Assembly: GCA_949126835.1 (NCBI GenBank) | Contig: OX421509.1 | Coordinates: forward strand, 12,527,420 to 12,591,419 | Source of the DNA: Anisus vortex | Taxonomy: Eukaryota; Mollusca; Gastropoda; Planorbidae | DNA length: 64,000 nt | Direction: 5' to 3' | Part shown: positions 23,395-33,833 of the stretch, piece after piece | How the letters are laid out: every line of letters begins with the position of its first letter | How positions within the stretch are numbered: the stretch's first letter is position 1 | The notes under the pieces: generated by a model | Seen by the model: the letters and a program-made list of their open reading frames with translations, nothing else | The model's database searches: none | What the model was told of the DNA's origin: nothing | Translations under genes and position numbers: made by a program

Positions 23395-23960
23395 ATTTAT
23401 TATTACTCCCACAAATTACAGCAAATTACATATTATTTTATGTAGATCTAGCGCTATTCCATAACTTTAGTCTTCGAATGCTCTTTATATTTTCACTATG
23501 TTATTAGAATAAATCGAATAAGTATGTTTCTAATTTTGTTTCAAAAATGTCAACAAATCCACTTGTTAATTATTGTGTTCGGAAGTTCGTTCCACCACAG
23601 AGGTGCTAAAACGAGGTAGAATCGAGCTGCAAATGTTTTTTCTTTTTACTTTAAGTACTTTATTTTGCTAATGAATTTTGTTTGAAGGCAGTCCTGTTTT
23701 CTCTGTGTTGTGTGTAGCTCAACCAAGGATCTGATGTACTGTGGAGATTTGACTATGAAAGCTTTTATAGAGCATAGTTAGAACTTTGAATTGTTTCCTA
23801 AGTGTTATAGTTAGCCAGTGCAGCCAGTGCAATGTCTTTAGACTTAGACAGGTTAATGGGTTTTCTTCATTGTTCAGAACAATTTTCGCAGCCATGTTTT
23901 TGACCCTTTATAGTAGTTTTTTTCAAATCACTCTCTGGCAGTCCAATGTGCGGACAGTAC
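23395..23960 (-). mobile_element. L2/CR1-like LINE 3' fragment, minus strand, decayed
   Basis: With frameshifts the minus strand reads SLKTLHWLHWL, then FKVLTMLYKSFHSQ, and further on a block resembling APLWWNELP. These correspond to the 'LHWLPI..RI.YK' and 'AP..WN.LP' motifs of L2/CR1-type LINEs (compare residues 307-385 of the ORF at 30560). 23395-23680 is homologous to the reverse complement of 55340-55590. Confidence 0.6.
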
Positions 23961-24004
23961 TACGGAGTACCTAACATTTTCAATTGGGGTTAAATGCTTT
24001 ACAT

Positions 24005-24206
24005 TTAGGGGTCAGCAACCTTTTGATAATAGTGTGCCAAAGTAGGATTTCTAATTCATTCAGCGTGCCAACAACCTTAAAGTCATCCTGTTCTTTTCTT
24101 TTAGAAGAGACTTGAATTGTTTTTGTTTTTAGGTGTCTTCCGCGTGCCATTGAAAATCGCTCTGCGTGCCAAGTCCGGGACGCGTGCTATAGGTTGCCGA
24201 CTTCTA
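24005..24206 (-). mobile_element. MITE-D (hAT), minus orientation
   Basis: Ends TTAGGGGTCAGCAACC and GGTTGCCGACTTCTA. CTTTACAT flanks both sides (23997-24004 and 24207-24214). Shares GTGCCAAAGTAGGATTTCTA and AATTCATTCAGCGTGCCA with its relatives. Confidence 0.85.
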
Positions 24207-24739
24207 CTTTACATGACTGAAATTCTTTGTATTACAATATATTTTTTTACACCCGAGTGTGAAAAGGCTGGAATTCCTTGCAATTTAGTCCATTATCCAG
24301 GTAAAAGAAAACATGACTGATAGGATCTAGACATATCATTAAAGCGATTACTTAAACATGAAAGTAAAAATTGCTTACCACTTCCGTAATTGTATTCGCT
24401 CTTACATCTTTATTATGTACTCTGTTCTCTATATATAGCAAGGCTTTGTTTGCTATCGCGCCTCCATCTCTTTCTCTTGGCTATCAAACCTGCATCTCTA
24501 ATGCCATTTTGGGCCGCATAATCTATCCGTAGCCTTATTTTTATTTTTTTTTACATTTCTCGTCTTTTCTTCTTTTTTTACTCCCTCTCTCCAACACTTA
24601 ATATAACTCCAGTCTCTCTCTTTCTTTCCTTCTCCCTTTCACTCTCTCTCTCTCTCTCTATCATTACTTTTCCATATTTCTCTCCGGTTCGGTGGTTTAT
24701 TACCTCGATTTTCTGGCTTTTTAAAGTTTCTCCTCTCTA

Positions 24740-24931
24740 TCCTAGGCTAGGAAGGCTAGAATTTCTTCCCGGGTCTGGAGGTTTTCCCTGAGTCTACCCA
24801 CCTCTGATGGGTACCTGACCTTGGTAGGGGTAAAGTAAAGGCGGCTGTGCGTTGTTCTGGTCACACAATGCCCTAGTATGCCGTGGATACTGAGACTGGT
24901 GAACGCCGCTACACCGGCCCCATGGATCAAC
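24740..24931 (+). mobile_element. SINE-A, head missing
   Basis: Runs from the AGGCTAGAATTTCTTCCCG segment through TCTACCCACCTCTGATGGG, GGTACCTGACC, TAGTATGCCGTGG to CCCATGGATCAAC. The tRNA-like head is replaced by CT-rich DNA. It is joined directly to an inverted SINE-A piece. Confidence 0.8.
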
Positions 24932-25003
24932 TAAGGTCAGGAACCCATCAGAGCTGGAGAGATTCAGGACCACCCTCCAGACCCTGGAAAAAAATCCGAG
25001 CAT
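24932..25003 (-). mobile_element. SINE-A internal fragment, inverted and abutting
   Basis: On the plus strand it reads AAGGTCAGGAACCCATCAGA, GCTGG, CACCCTCCAGACCCTGG, the complement of the SINE-A segment from the CCCGGGTCTGGAGG block to GGTACCTGACC. With the preceding copy it forms a tail-to-tail inverted arrangement. Confidence 0.75.
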
Positions 25004-25104
25004 CTTATTAAACATCATAATAAGTAATAATATCAATTTAATAACATGAAAACATTGTAGTAGAGTTTTTTTCATACCTCAGCCACTACTTTCTTTCTGT
25101 CACA

Positions 25105-25495
25105 CTCGTTCTTTCTTCAACTCTCTCTCTCATTCTCCTCTGTCTTCTCTTTTGTCTCTCGTCTCTCTCTCTCTCCTCTCCTCCCTCCCCTCTCAATCTT
25201 CTCTCTCTCTTCTCTCTTTCCTCTTTCATCTCTCCTCTCTCTCTCCTCTATCTATCTCTTTCTTTCTCTCTCTCTCATTCTCCTCTGTCTCTCTTCTCTC
25301 TCGTCTCTCACTCTCCTCTCCTCCCTCCCCTCTCAATCTTCTCTCTCTCTTCTCTCTTTCTTTCTCTCTCTCCTCTCACTCCCCTCTCCCTCGCTCTCTC
25401 TTCTTTCTCTATCCTCTTTCTTTCTCTCTCACTCTCTCCTCTCTCTCTCTCTCTTCTTATCTCACTCAATCTCTTTCTTTTTATATTTCTCCCCC
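25105..25495. repeat. CT-rich low-complexity tract
   Basis: Pyrimidine-rich DNA with an internal partial duplication: CTCCTCCCTCCCCTCTCAAT occurs near 25179 and again near 25318, period ~139 bp. The Ser/Leu ORF and its opposite-strand Arg/Glu ORF are artefacts. Confidence 0.9.
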
Positions 25496-25852
25496 GTTCC
25501 CTTATCACCATGAGAAAATACAACAAAATGAAATCAACGAATGTAGCTCTATCAACTTTTAATGTGATTATTTTGGCGGGTGGGGGGGAGGGGCAAAGAA
25601 CCAAAGCCTGCAGGGCGGTTAAAAGGGGCGTTGTGTTCTTTGCCTTTGTTCTTTTTTTTTTTTTTTTTAAATATAATATATTTATTTTAGATTGGTGTCG
25701 TTCCGGACGTATGGGATAAAGCGAAAGTTTTAAAAAAACGTTTTATTTATTGACATAAACGTTTTGTTAAGGGGGGGACCACCAGGTACTTGCATTTCAT
25801 TTCTCTTCTTTTCTTTTTTAAAACTAATATTTTTATCATTATGCGTTTCAGT

Positions 25853-27346
25853 ATGTCAGTATGCGAGTTGGAATCCATTGTGTTAAATAATCAAATAATT
25901 TCACTATCGATTAATCCTTTCAGTATGTCAGTATGCGGGTTGGAACCCATTGTGTTAAATAATCAAATAATTTCACTATCGATTAATCCTTTCAGTATGT
26001 CAGTATGCGGGTTGGAACCCATTGTGTTAAATAATCAAATAATTTCACTATCGATTAATCCTTTCAGTATGTCAGTATGCGGGTTGGAACCCATTGTGTT
26101 AAATAATCAAATAATTTCACTATCGATTAATCCTTTCAGTATGTCAGTATGCGGGTTGGAACCCATTGTGTTAAATAATCAAATAATTTCACTATCGATT
26201 AATCCTTTCAGTATGTCAGTATGCGGGTTGGAACCCATTGTGTTAAATAATCAAATAATTTCACTATCGATTAATCCTTTCAGTATGTCAGTATGCGAGT
26301 TGGAATCCATTGTGTTAAATAATCAAATAATTTCACTATCGATTGTGTTAAATAATCAAATAATTTCACTATCGATTAATCCTTTCAGTATGTCAGTATG
26401 CGAGTTGGAATCCATTGTGTTAAATAATCAAATAATTTCACTATCGATTAATCCTTTCAGTATGTCAGTATGCGAGTTGGAATCCATTGTGTTAAATAAT
26501 CAAATATTTTCACTATCGATTAATCCTTTCAGTATGTCAGTATGCGAGTTGGAATCCATTGTGTTAAATAATCAAATAATTTCACTATCGATTGTGTTAA
26601 ATAATCAAATAATTTCACTATCGATTAATCCTTTCAGTATGTCAGTATGCGGGTTGGAACCCATTGTGTTAAATAATCAAATAATTTCACTATCGATTAA
26701 TCCTTTCAGTATGTCAGTATGCGGGTTGGAACCCATTGTGTTAAATAATCAAATAATTTCACTATCGATTAATCCTTTCAGTATGTCAGTATGCGGGTTG
26801 GAACCCATTGTGTTAAATAATCAAATAATTTCACTATCGATTAATCCTTTCAGTATGTCAGTATGCGGGTTGGAACCCATTGTGTTAAATAATCAAATAA
26901 TTTCACTATCGATTAATCCTTTCAGTATGTCAGTATGCGAGTTGGAATCCATTGTGTTAAATAATCAAATAATTTCACTATCGATTGTGTTAAATAATCA
27001 AATAATTTCACTATCGATTAATCCTTTCAGTATGTCAGTATGCGAGTTGGAATCCATTGTGTTAAATAATCAAATAATTTCACTATCGATTAATCCTTTC
27101 AGTATGTCAGTATGCGAGTTGGAATCCATTGTGTTAAATAATCAAATAATTTCACTATCGATTAATCCTTTCAGTATGTCAGTATGCGAGTTGGAATCCA
27201 TTGTGTTAAATAATCAAATAATTTCACTATCGATTGTGTTAAATAATCAAATAATTTCACTATCGATTGTGTTAAATAATCAAATAATTTCACTATCGAT
27301 TGTGTTAAATAATCAAATAATTTCACTATCGATTAATCCTTCTTCA
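25853..27346 (+). repeat. 72-bp/33-bp minisatellite, open as a 24-residue protein repeat
   Basis: Exactly 1494 bp made of 18 units of 72 bp plus 6 extra copies of a 33-bp sub-unit. The 72-bp unit translates as MSVCxLExIVLNNQIISLSI plus NPFS; the 33-bp sub-unit as IVLNNQIISLS. Two linked variants exist: GAGTTGGAATCC (E/S) and GGGTTGGAACCC (G/P). Their order suggests a higher-order repeat. Both unit lengths are multiples of 3, so one frame is open from 25790 to 27433 (547 codons). No signal peptide or domain is seen. Non-coding satellite remains the simplest reading. Confidence 0.95.
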
Positions 27347-27974
27347 GAGAACACCAGAGAAAAGCAGGAATTTTGTTTATTTCTTTCAAATTTTTTGTTG
27401 TTTTTATCTTTTAAACTGTTAACTTGTGGGTGATGGGGAAGGGGGGGGGGTTGAATGGATTACACAAATACCGTTATATGCAGTGTTGGGAAAAATATGG
27501 GGAGGGGGGGTTGGGGGGGGAAAGTGGGTAAAAGGCAGGGATGGGTGGGGAGGCACGGCTAACGGTATTGTCTGGCCGTTTTGTCAAGTAGGTAGAGATA
27601 TGACTTATCAGACTTATCAAAGGTATTGTCGGGTCTCACCCGAACCCCCCCCCCCTCCCCCCGCACCCTTTTCCCAACATACACACACACACTTTTTTTT
27701 TTACTAATCTGTGCTCATGATCACCGCTCATGATGATTGGGGGCGACTGACGTGGGTAAAGAGGAATGTAGACACTCCCTCTCCTCCCTGGGGAGTGGGG
27801 GGGGGGAGGGGAGATGAAATGGGCACGCACCAGATGATAACCTTTAAAGTATCCCTTCCAGAACAAGTTTTTTTTGGGGGGGTTGCATAGTCCATGTGGG
27901 GGTCTAGTGAAGCAGTGTACATTCTAGATTCTTTAGACCAGGGGATATAAGGGGATTGTGTGTCAAATACGTTC
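27347..27974. other. unassigned, G-rich then C-rich
   Basis: G-rich patches at 27434-27560 and C-rich ones at 27640-27670; overlapping Gly- and Pro-rich frames are compositional. No gene supported. Confidence 0.4.
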
Positions 27975-28130
27975 CTTCAATGTACAAACATCAGAGCTGG
28001 AGAGTCTCAGAAAAAAAAAATACAGAAAAGCAAAACAGAAAAAAACAAAACAGGATGAAAATAAATCCTGGCGCTTAAACTTGGATTCGAACCCCAGACC
28101 TTTGAAATTGAAACTTGTCACCAGAAGATT
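27975..28130 (-). mobile_element. SINE-A-related fragment, minus strand
   Basis: Shows CATCAGAGCTGGAGAGTCTC (complement of the TCTACCCAGCTCTG block) and then TGGATTCGAACCCCAGACC, the complement of a tRNA B box. An A-rich insertion separates the two. Confidence 0.6.
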
Positions 28131-28291
28131 ACATTGCTCTAATATAATATTATAGTGTTAAGAACAAAAATAGATGTTACCTGATTCTTTCCTTTTTTTA
28201 AGCTAATACCTTCTTGCATGCACAAAAAACAACAGCGGGTGTGGCTCAACATTGTTGTCCACAATGACACATCAAAAATCACGAGCCGAAG

Positions 28292-28572
28292 TCAAACATC
28301 ACAATCAAACATCACAATCAAACATCACAAAAAACATCATAATCAAATATCACAATCAAATATCACAGTCAAACATCACAATCAAACACCACAGTCAAAT
28401 ATCACAATCAAACATCACTATCAAACATCACAAATAAAAATCACAGTCAAACATCACAGTCAAATATCACAATCAAAGATCACTATCAAACATCACAAAT
28501 AAAAATCACAGTCAAACATCACAATCAAACACCACAATAAAATACAACGATCAAAGATCACAATCAAACATT
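28292..28572. repeat. 13-bp minisatellite (AAACATCACAATC)n
   Basis: About 21 imperfect copies of AAACATCACAATC with variants AAATATCACAGTC, AAACACCACAGTC and AAAAATCACAGTC. Scattered remnants continue to about 28700. The His/Gln/Ser-rich frame over it is an artefact. Confidence 0.93.
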
Positions 28573-29571
28573 TTTGGCTACAATCAAATGCAAAAGTATA
28601 CAATCAAACATGACAACTCACACGACCAAACTCCATGAATGAAACACTGTGTTCAAACACCGTGGCCCACAATCAAACATCTCGAGCCACACAATCATAC
28701 ATCAAACACACACAAAGAACCCAACTAAAGTCAGAAGCGTAGACGACCGAAAGCTTCTGCCATTCATTTAGTTCTCCTCAAGTGATCAGAGATTTGTGAA
28801 GATTTGACTCCAAAAATCCCCCTGTTCTTGTTTTTGACACATAGAGAGATACAAATTGTAAGATAAACATGAAAGTGTGCTGGCGTTAGTGCTAGCGCGA
28901 GGCGATTAAATAAATTGGATTTAGGTTTGGGATTATGTTGCAATTATTTCCCTTATCTTTATTTTAACTTCTTAGGGCCCATCCACATATTACGTACTTT
29001 TCACAGTCTCTCTTTCGTTTCCTATCTCATTCTTCTCTTATTCTCTAAGGCTTACTTTCTACCTTACTTTCTCTTCAGCTCTCTCTCTTTCTCTCTCTCT
29101 CTCTCTCTTTCACTATCTCTCTCTCTCTCTCCAACTTCACAATGACGTGATGACGTATCTAATCACGTGCTATGTACTAGAACTCTCTAACATGGAATAT
29201 TTATCAGCATAAAAAAAAAAAGTACAAAAAAAAGAAAACTATATTTTTAACGTGTCAGTCAAACTTTAAGTCACCCCTTCTCCTCCCCTCCCTTACCACC
29301 CCCTACCACCGCTTGCACTTGAATGACAATTGCGACCTTAACTTCCGCTATATTTATAATAAAGCGTTGACAATGTCGCAGTAAGGAAATATCACGCCCC
29401 GGGGGCGGAAACACTAATTATGTTGCGCACCCTCAATATTTGATAAGATGCCGGTCGCCCCCTGGCACTTCTCTTCTTTCGGAAATCGGGTGGCGCACAT
29501 GGAGGGCGCCTCCTTTGACCCCGCCCCCTCCACCTTTGTTTTTTCTGCGAGCCTGATTGTGGAGGAGTTGG
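28573..29571. other. unassigned, CT-rich near 29070-29130
   Basis: Diverged remnants of the 13-bp repeat grade into unassigned AT-rich DNA, with a CT dinucleotide tract at about 29078-29132. No gene supported. Confidence 0.4.
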
Positions 29572-29688
29572 GTGGTGCCGTTCCCGTAATGGAAGCTGTC
29601 CAGCTGTAATGACGCCCCCGACGGTGTGTGGTGCCGTTCCCGTAATGGAGGCTGTCCAGCTGTAGTGATGCCCCTGACGGTGTGTGTT
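29572..29688. repeat. 56-bp tandem duplication
   Basis: Two copies in 56-bp register: GTGCCGTTCCCGTAATGGA begins at 29575 and again at 29631. They differ at a few positions. The surrounding 29390-29690 is unusually GC-rich for the window, but no protein is recognised. Confidence 0.85.
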
Positions 29689-30132
29689 TTTATATGAACC
29701 TTGCCTTATTAATTTTTTAAATATTGTATTTCTCTTGATTTTCACTTATGAAACAACACATCTGTATGGGGATTAAAAATATACTAGTAGTTATGCCCGT
29801 CAAGATGAAGGGAGAAATGGATGGCAAAAATATGTTTAGTTAAAATTCTAAAAGTAATCAAAAAAGAAAAAAAGAAAAGAATAATACTAAAAAACAAATA
29901 AAAGCTTTCGCAGCAAGTAAAAACTGGAAGGACCAGAGAAGACATTCCGTAATTTGAAATCATTTTCAAAAGGACACCTGACTATATTGTAAATGGCGCT
30001 CCAGTTGTATAACCCATAATTAGGAATTAAGCTATTAAGTTGATATAATAAATATTTATTTTGAATGAGGTTGCCAATTTATTTATTCCCCCTTTGTTCC
30101 GATACGATAAACGGACTCGGTCACCTATAGAG
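29689..30132. other. unassigned AT-rich interval
   Basis: No feature recognised before the array. Confidence 0.4.
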
Positions 30133-30553
30133 GAAATAGATAAATAGATAAATAGATAAATAGATAAATAGATAAATAGATAAATAGATAAATAGATAAA
30201 TAGATAAATAGATAAATAGATAAATAGATAAATAGATAAATAGATAAATAGATAAATAGATAAATAGATAAATAGATAAATAGATAAATAGATAAATAGA
30301 TAAATAGATAAATAGATAAATAGATAAATAGATAAATAGATAAATAGATAAATAGATAAATAGATAAATAGATAAATAGATAAATAGATAAATAGATAAA
30401 TAGATAAATAGATAAATAGATAAATAGATAAATAGATAAATAGATAAATAGATAAATAGATAAATAGATAAATAGATAAATAGATAAATAGATAAATAGA
30501 TAAATAGATAAATAGATAAATAGATAAATAGATAAATAGATAAATAGATAAAT
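30133..30553. repeat. (AAATAGAT)n octamer array, left part
   Basis: Nearly perfect copies of AAATAGAT, about 52 units. It is the reverse complement of the array at 8972-10256. It is cut at about 30553 by a LINE and resumes at about 31913. Confidence 0.95.
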
Positions 30554-31912
30554 TCGCTGATGCCCGCGCACCAGTCTGCGTATCGCCACCATCACAGCAC
30601 TGAGACAGCGCTTCTGCGGATCACCACTGACCTCCTAAACGCCTCTGACAGAGGTCTCGTCTCTGCCCTGGTGCAGCTTGATTTGTCTGCTGCCTTCGAT
30701 ACGATTGACCACCACCGACTAATTGATCGCCTCAGGTCTACATTTGGCATTCAAGACATCGCCCTCTCCTGGTTCATTAACTATCTTCAGAATCGCTCCC
30801 AGACCGTTATGATTGAGTCCATATTCTCCCAGCCTGTTCAAGTCTGCTATGGTGTGCCGCAGGGGTCTGTCCTTGGTCCACTTCTTTTCACCCTTTACAC
30901 TCAACCCCTATCCTTTGTCATCGAACGCCACAACCTCAAATATCATTCTTTCGCCGATGACACCCAGCTGTATAACAGTGCAGAGCCTGAGGACTTCGAC
31001 AGGCTCCTTGCTTCCATCTCCATCTGTTTCCTGGACATCCAGAGCTGGATGACGGAAAACAAGTTGAAGCTTAACAGTGAGAAGACTGAAGCTCTTATCG
31101 TCGGTACGAGACAGAGGGTCGTGTCCCTCACTGCGTCCGATCTTCAGCTGGCTGATGCAACTGTGCCTTTCTCCCCGACTATCAAAAGCCTTGGCGTCTA
31201 TCTGGACTCCACGCTGTCCATGCAAACCCACATCTCCTTCCTCACCAAAATCTGCTTCTTCCATCTGCGTCGTATTGCCGCCATCCGTCGTTATCTCACC
31301 AAGGAAGCTTGTGTTAAGCTCATCATCTCTCTCCTATTTTCCCGCTTGGACTATTGTAATTCGCTTTTGGCTGGTCTCCCGGCCTCCTCCCTTCAAGGAC
31401 TCCAACGTATCCAGAACTGCGCAGCCCGACTAGTTCTCAAGAAGAAGAAGTCAAATGATATCAATCCTCTGCTCCGATCTCTGCACTGGCTACCCATCAA
31501 CAACCGGATCTCATATAAGCTGGCTTCCCTCTGTTATAGGTGCCTGAATAACTGCGCCCCGGATTATCTTCGCTCTTGTATGGAGCTCTACACCCAGTCC
31601 CGCCCACTTCGTTCGGCATCTGACGCGCTTACTCTGCGGATCCCTCGTGTGAGGCTAGTGTCCGCTGGCGAACGTTCATTTTCCTACGCAGGACCGTCCG
31701 CTTGGAATCACCTCCCACTACAGCTTCGCCAGAGCCCTAGCTATGACACCTTCAGGAGCCGGCTGAAGACTCACCTATTTCGTCAGCAGAATTAGCGTAT
31801 TACTATATATTTCGTTGTCTGTCTGTATTCTGTAACTGTCGTCTGCGCATAGAACTGTCACCAACGGGATATGCGCTATATAAGCACCGTTATTATTATT
31901 TATTTATTTATT
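30554..31912 (+). mobile_element. L2/CR1-like LINE, 5'-truncated, inserted in the octamer array
   Basis: About 1.36 kb of GC-richer sequence embedded in the AT-rich array. It comprises an open RT-C-terminal ORF (30560-31795), a ~105-bp 3'UTR ending GCGCTATATAAGCACCG and an ATT/TTTA-rich tail. The endonuclease and the first RT blocks are missing, consistent with 5' truncation during target-primed reverse transcription. The uncorrupted ORF suggests a young copy. No target duplication can be read because both flanks are the same repeat. Confidence 0.9.
30560..31795 (+). CDS. LINE reverse transcriptase, C-terminal 411 residues
   Basis: Partial ORF2-type protein of a non-LTR retrotransposon; the intact enzyme reverse-transcribes its own RNA at a nicked chromosomal site. 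RT palm motifs are present: LDLSAAFDTIDH (about residues 40-51, catalytic Asp 41), GVPQGSVLGPLLF (98-110) and FADDTQLY (131-138, catalytic Asp 133/134). Then LGVYLDSTL (211-219), LHWLPI (308-313) and a C-terminal block with SFSYAGPSAWNHLP (373-386) and FRSRLKTHLF (398-407), typical of L2/CR1/Rex-like LINEs. Full proteins are near 900-1000 residues with an N-terminal endonuclease; that part is missing, so this copy cannot be autonomous. The first Met is simply the first in-frame ATG after the truncation point. Stop TAG at 31793-31795. No frameshift or internal stop. Confidence 0.9.
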   Translation: MPAHQSAYRHHHSTETALLRITTDLLNASDRGLVSALVQLDLSAAFDTIDHHRLIDRLRSTFGIQDIALSWFINYLQNRSQTVMIESIFSQPVQVCYGVPQGSVLGPLLFTLYTQPLSFVIERHNLKYHSFADDTQLYNSAEPEDFDRLLASISICFLDIQSWMTENKLKLNSEKTEALIVGTRQRVVSLTASDLQLADATVPFSPTIKSLGVYLDSTLSMQTHISFLTKICFFHLRRIAAIRRYLTKEACVKLIISLLFSRLDYCNSLLAGLPASSLQGLQRIQNCAARLVLKKKKSNDINPLLRSLHWLPINNRISYKLASLCYRCLNNCAPDYLRSCMELYTQSRPLRSASDALTLRIPRVRLVSAGERSFSYAGPSAWNHLPLQLRQSPSYDTFRSRLKTHLFRQQN

Positions 31913-32440
31913 TATAAATAGATAAATAGATAAATAGATAAATAGATAAATAGATAAATAGATAAATAGATAAATAGATAAATAGATAAATAGATAAATA
32001 GATAAATAGATAAATAGATAAATAGATAAATAGATAAATAGATGAATAGATGAATAGATGAATAGATGAATAGATGAATAGATGAATAGATGAATAGATG
32101 AATAGATAAATAGATAAATAGATAAACAGATAAACAGATAAACAGATAAACAGATAAACAGATAAATAGAAAAATAGATAAATAGATAAATAGATAAATA
32201 GATAAATAGATAAATAGATAAATAGATAAACAGATAAACAGATAAACAGATAAACAGATAAACAGATAAACAGATAAACAGATAAATAGATAAATAGATA
32301 AATAGATAAATAGATAAATAGATAAATAGATAAATAGATAAATAGATAAATAGATAAATAGATAAATAGATAAATAGATAAATAGATAAATAGATAAATA
32401 GATAAATAGATAAATAGATAAATAGATATATAGATTTATA
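31913..32440. repeat. (AAATAGAT)n octamer array, right part, with variant blocks
   Basis: Continues the array beyond the LINE. Variant blocks are runs of GATGAATA (about 32040-32104) and two runs of GATAAACA (about 32124-32162 and 32228-32282). It fades into GATA/GATT-type tetramers by about 32500. The segmental variants suggest local amplification of mutated units. Confidence 0.93.
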
Positions 32441-33613
32441 AATAAATAGATAGATTGATTGATTTGTAGGTAGGTAAGTAGATAGATAGTTAGGCAGATA
32501 AATTAGAGTAAAAGATAATGTAAACTTTGGTAAAGCAATGTAGAGAAGTCAAACCTTATGTTTTCTTTTTCGGCATGTCCGAACTGCTATGAATACAAAG
32601 GGCGCCACGGGTGGTATCTTGATTCCGAAAATTCCTGCATTGTATTAAGTAGTTGGGGAGGAAGGGGGGTTTCATCGATGAGAGGGTGGAAAGGGGTGGA
32701 TTAAAACCTGGCGTGTCGAGACACGACAGGGCGGAGGTCGGTACCTATCACCCCACGTGACCGCGGCCCATTGATAGGTGTTTGAGATTGTCTTGATTAC
32801 TTTCTATCGCTGTACTAATAGGTGGACTTGTCAACCGCGTCACGCCAGGTGTCGCGATCACTTCAAGATCGGCGTAAGTGGGGGAAATAATATGCTCGTT
32901 CTGGCACCCCCCCCCCACACACACACAGAGACGGCGTAAATGGGGGGACAGTAGTGTTTGAAGTTCAAATTTGGTCACGTGAACTTTTTTTTCTAATATA
33001 CAACCGTCAAAATTTATAATAATTTAACAATAAAACTTGTGACGTCATATTTGGAGGCCGAACATGAATAGCTGTGTACTAAGCTCGTCTGGAAACAATG
33101 GTAAAACCACATTTTAAAATTAACAAATATATAAATTAGAAAAACATTATTATAACCGATTCAGCAAAAGTTGCAGTATTGTTTGAAGAATGCTTAGTGC
33201 TTTTTTTTTTTTCGAAGGATACAATTTTGAATCTCTTTCTGCACCATAATTTTTACCAGACACGCCCAAAGCCTACTCCCTCGCCGCCCATACACAACGC
33301 CACCGCCACCACCACCACCACAATCGTGCTATAAGGCGCTTCCCCCCCCCCCCCCCCGTTCGTCAAGACCAAACTCACAGCTATAATATAGACTACTACA
33401 TTGACCAAATTCGAACCGTTCGAATCAATGCGTCTGAGCTAAATTGCCATAGGTGCTGCCCGAGGAAAAAAATTACATTGGCATATAGCTACAGAAAAAA
33501 ATAATTAAAAACTACAATGAACAGAAAGGTATAATAATTTTAAGGAGAGTTCGCTCATTTTGTGTTGTTGTGTGTGTTAAAAGTGAGGGGGGCGGGGTGT
33601 ATAAAGTCTAACA
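32441..33613. other. unassigned sequence
   Basis: No gene supported. Contains a 16-nt C run (33342-33357) and a weak tRNA-like patch near 33405-33460 (minus strand). Confidence 0.4.
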
Positions 33614-33833
33614 CAGGGGCCGGCAACCTGTGAAACGCGTGCCCGACTTGGCATGCAGAGCGATATTCAATGGCACGCGAAAAGACCTCCAAAAAGGCAA
33701 TTCAAGGATCTTTTACAAAGAAATTGGGTGCCATAAGAGGAGTGACTTTTTTTATGTCGTTGGCACGCTGAATGAATTAGAAATCCCTACTTTGGCACAC
33801 TAGTATCAAAAATCAAAACGTTGCCGATCCCTG
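33614..33833 (+). mobile_element. MITE-D (hAT), 220 bp
   Basis: Starts CAGGGGCCGGCAACCTG and ends GTTGCCGATCCCTG. Internal blocks (GGCATGCAGAGCGAT, TTGGCACGCTGAATGAATTA, CACTAGTATCAAAA) match the family. The flanking 8-mers differ, so no target duplication is claimed. Confidence 0.85.

Noticed and set aside
25152..25604. Ser/Leu-rich plus ORF and Arg/Glu-rich minus ORF
   Set aside because: Both arise from the same CT-rich tract read on opposite strands.
28218..28502. His/Gln/Ser-rich ORF
   Set aside because: Translation of the 13-bp AAACATCACAATC minisatellite.
30125..30595. 156-residue minus-strand ORF before the LINE
   Set aside because: Translation of the AAATAGAT array with a few LINE codons at its start.
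30908..31264. 118-residue antisense ORF over the LINE
   Set aside because: The RT motifs and stop are on the plus strand; the antisense frame is a shadow.
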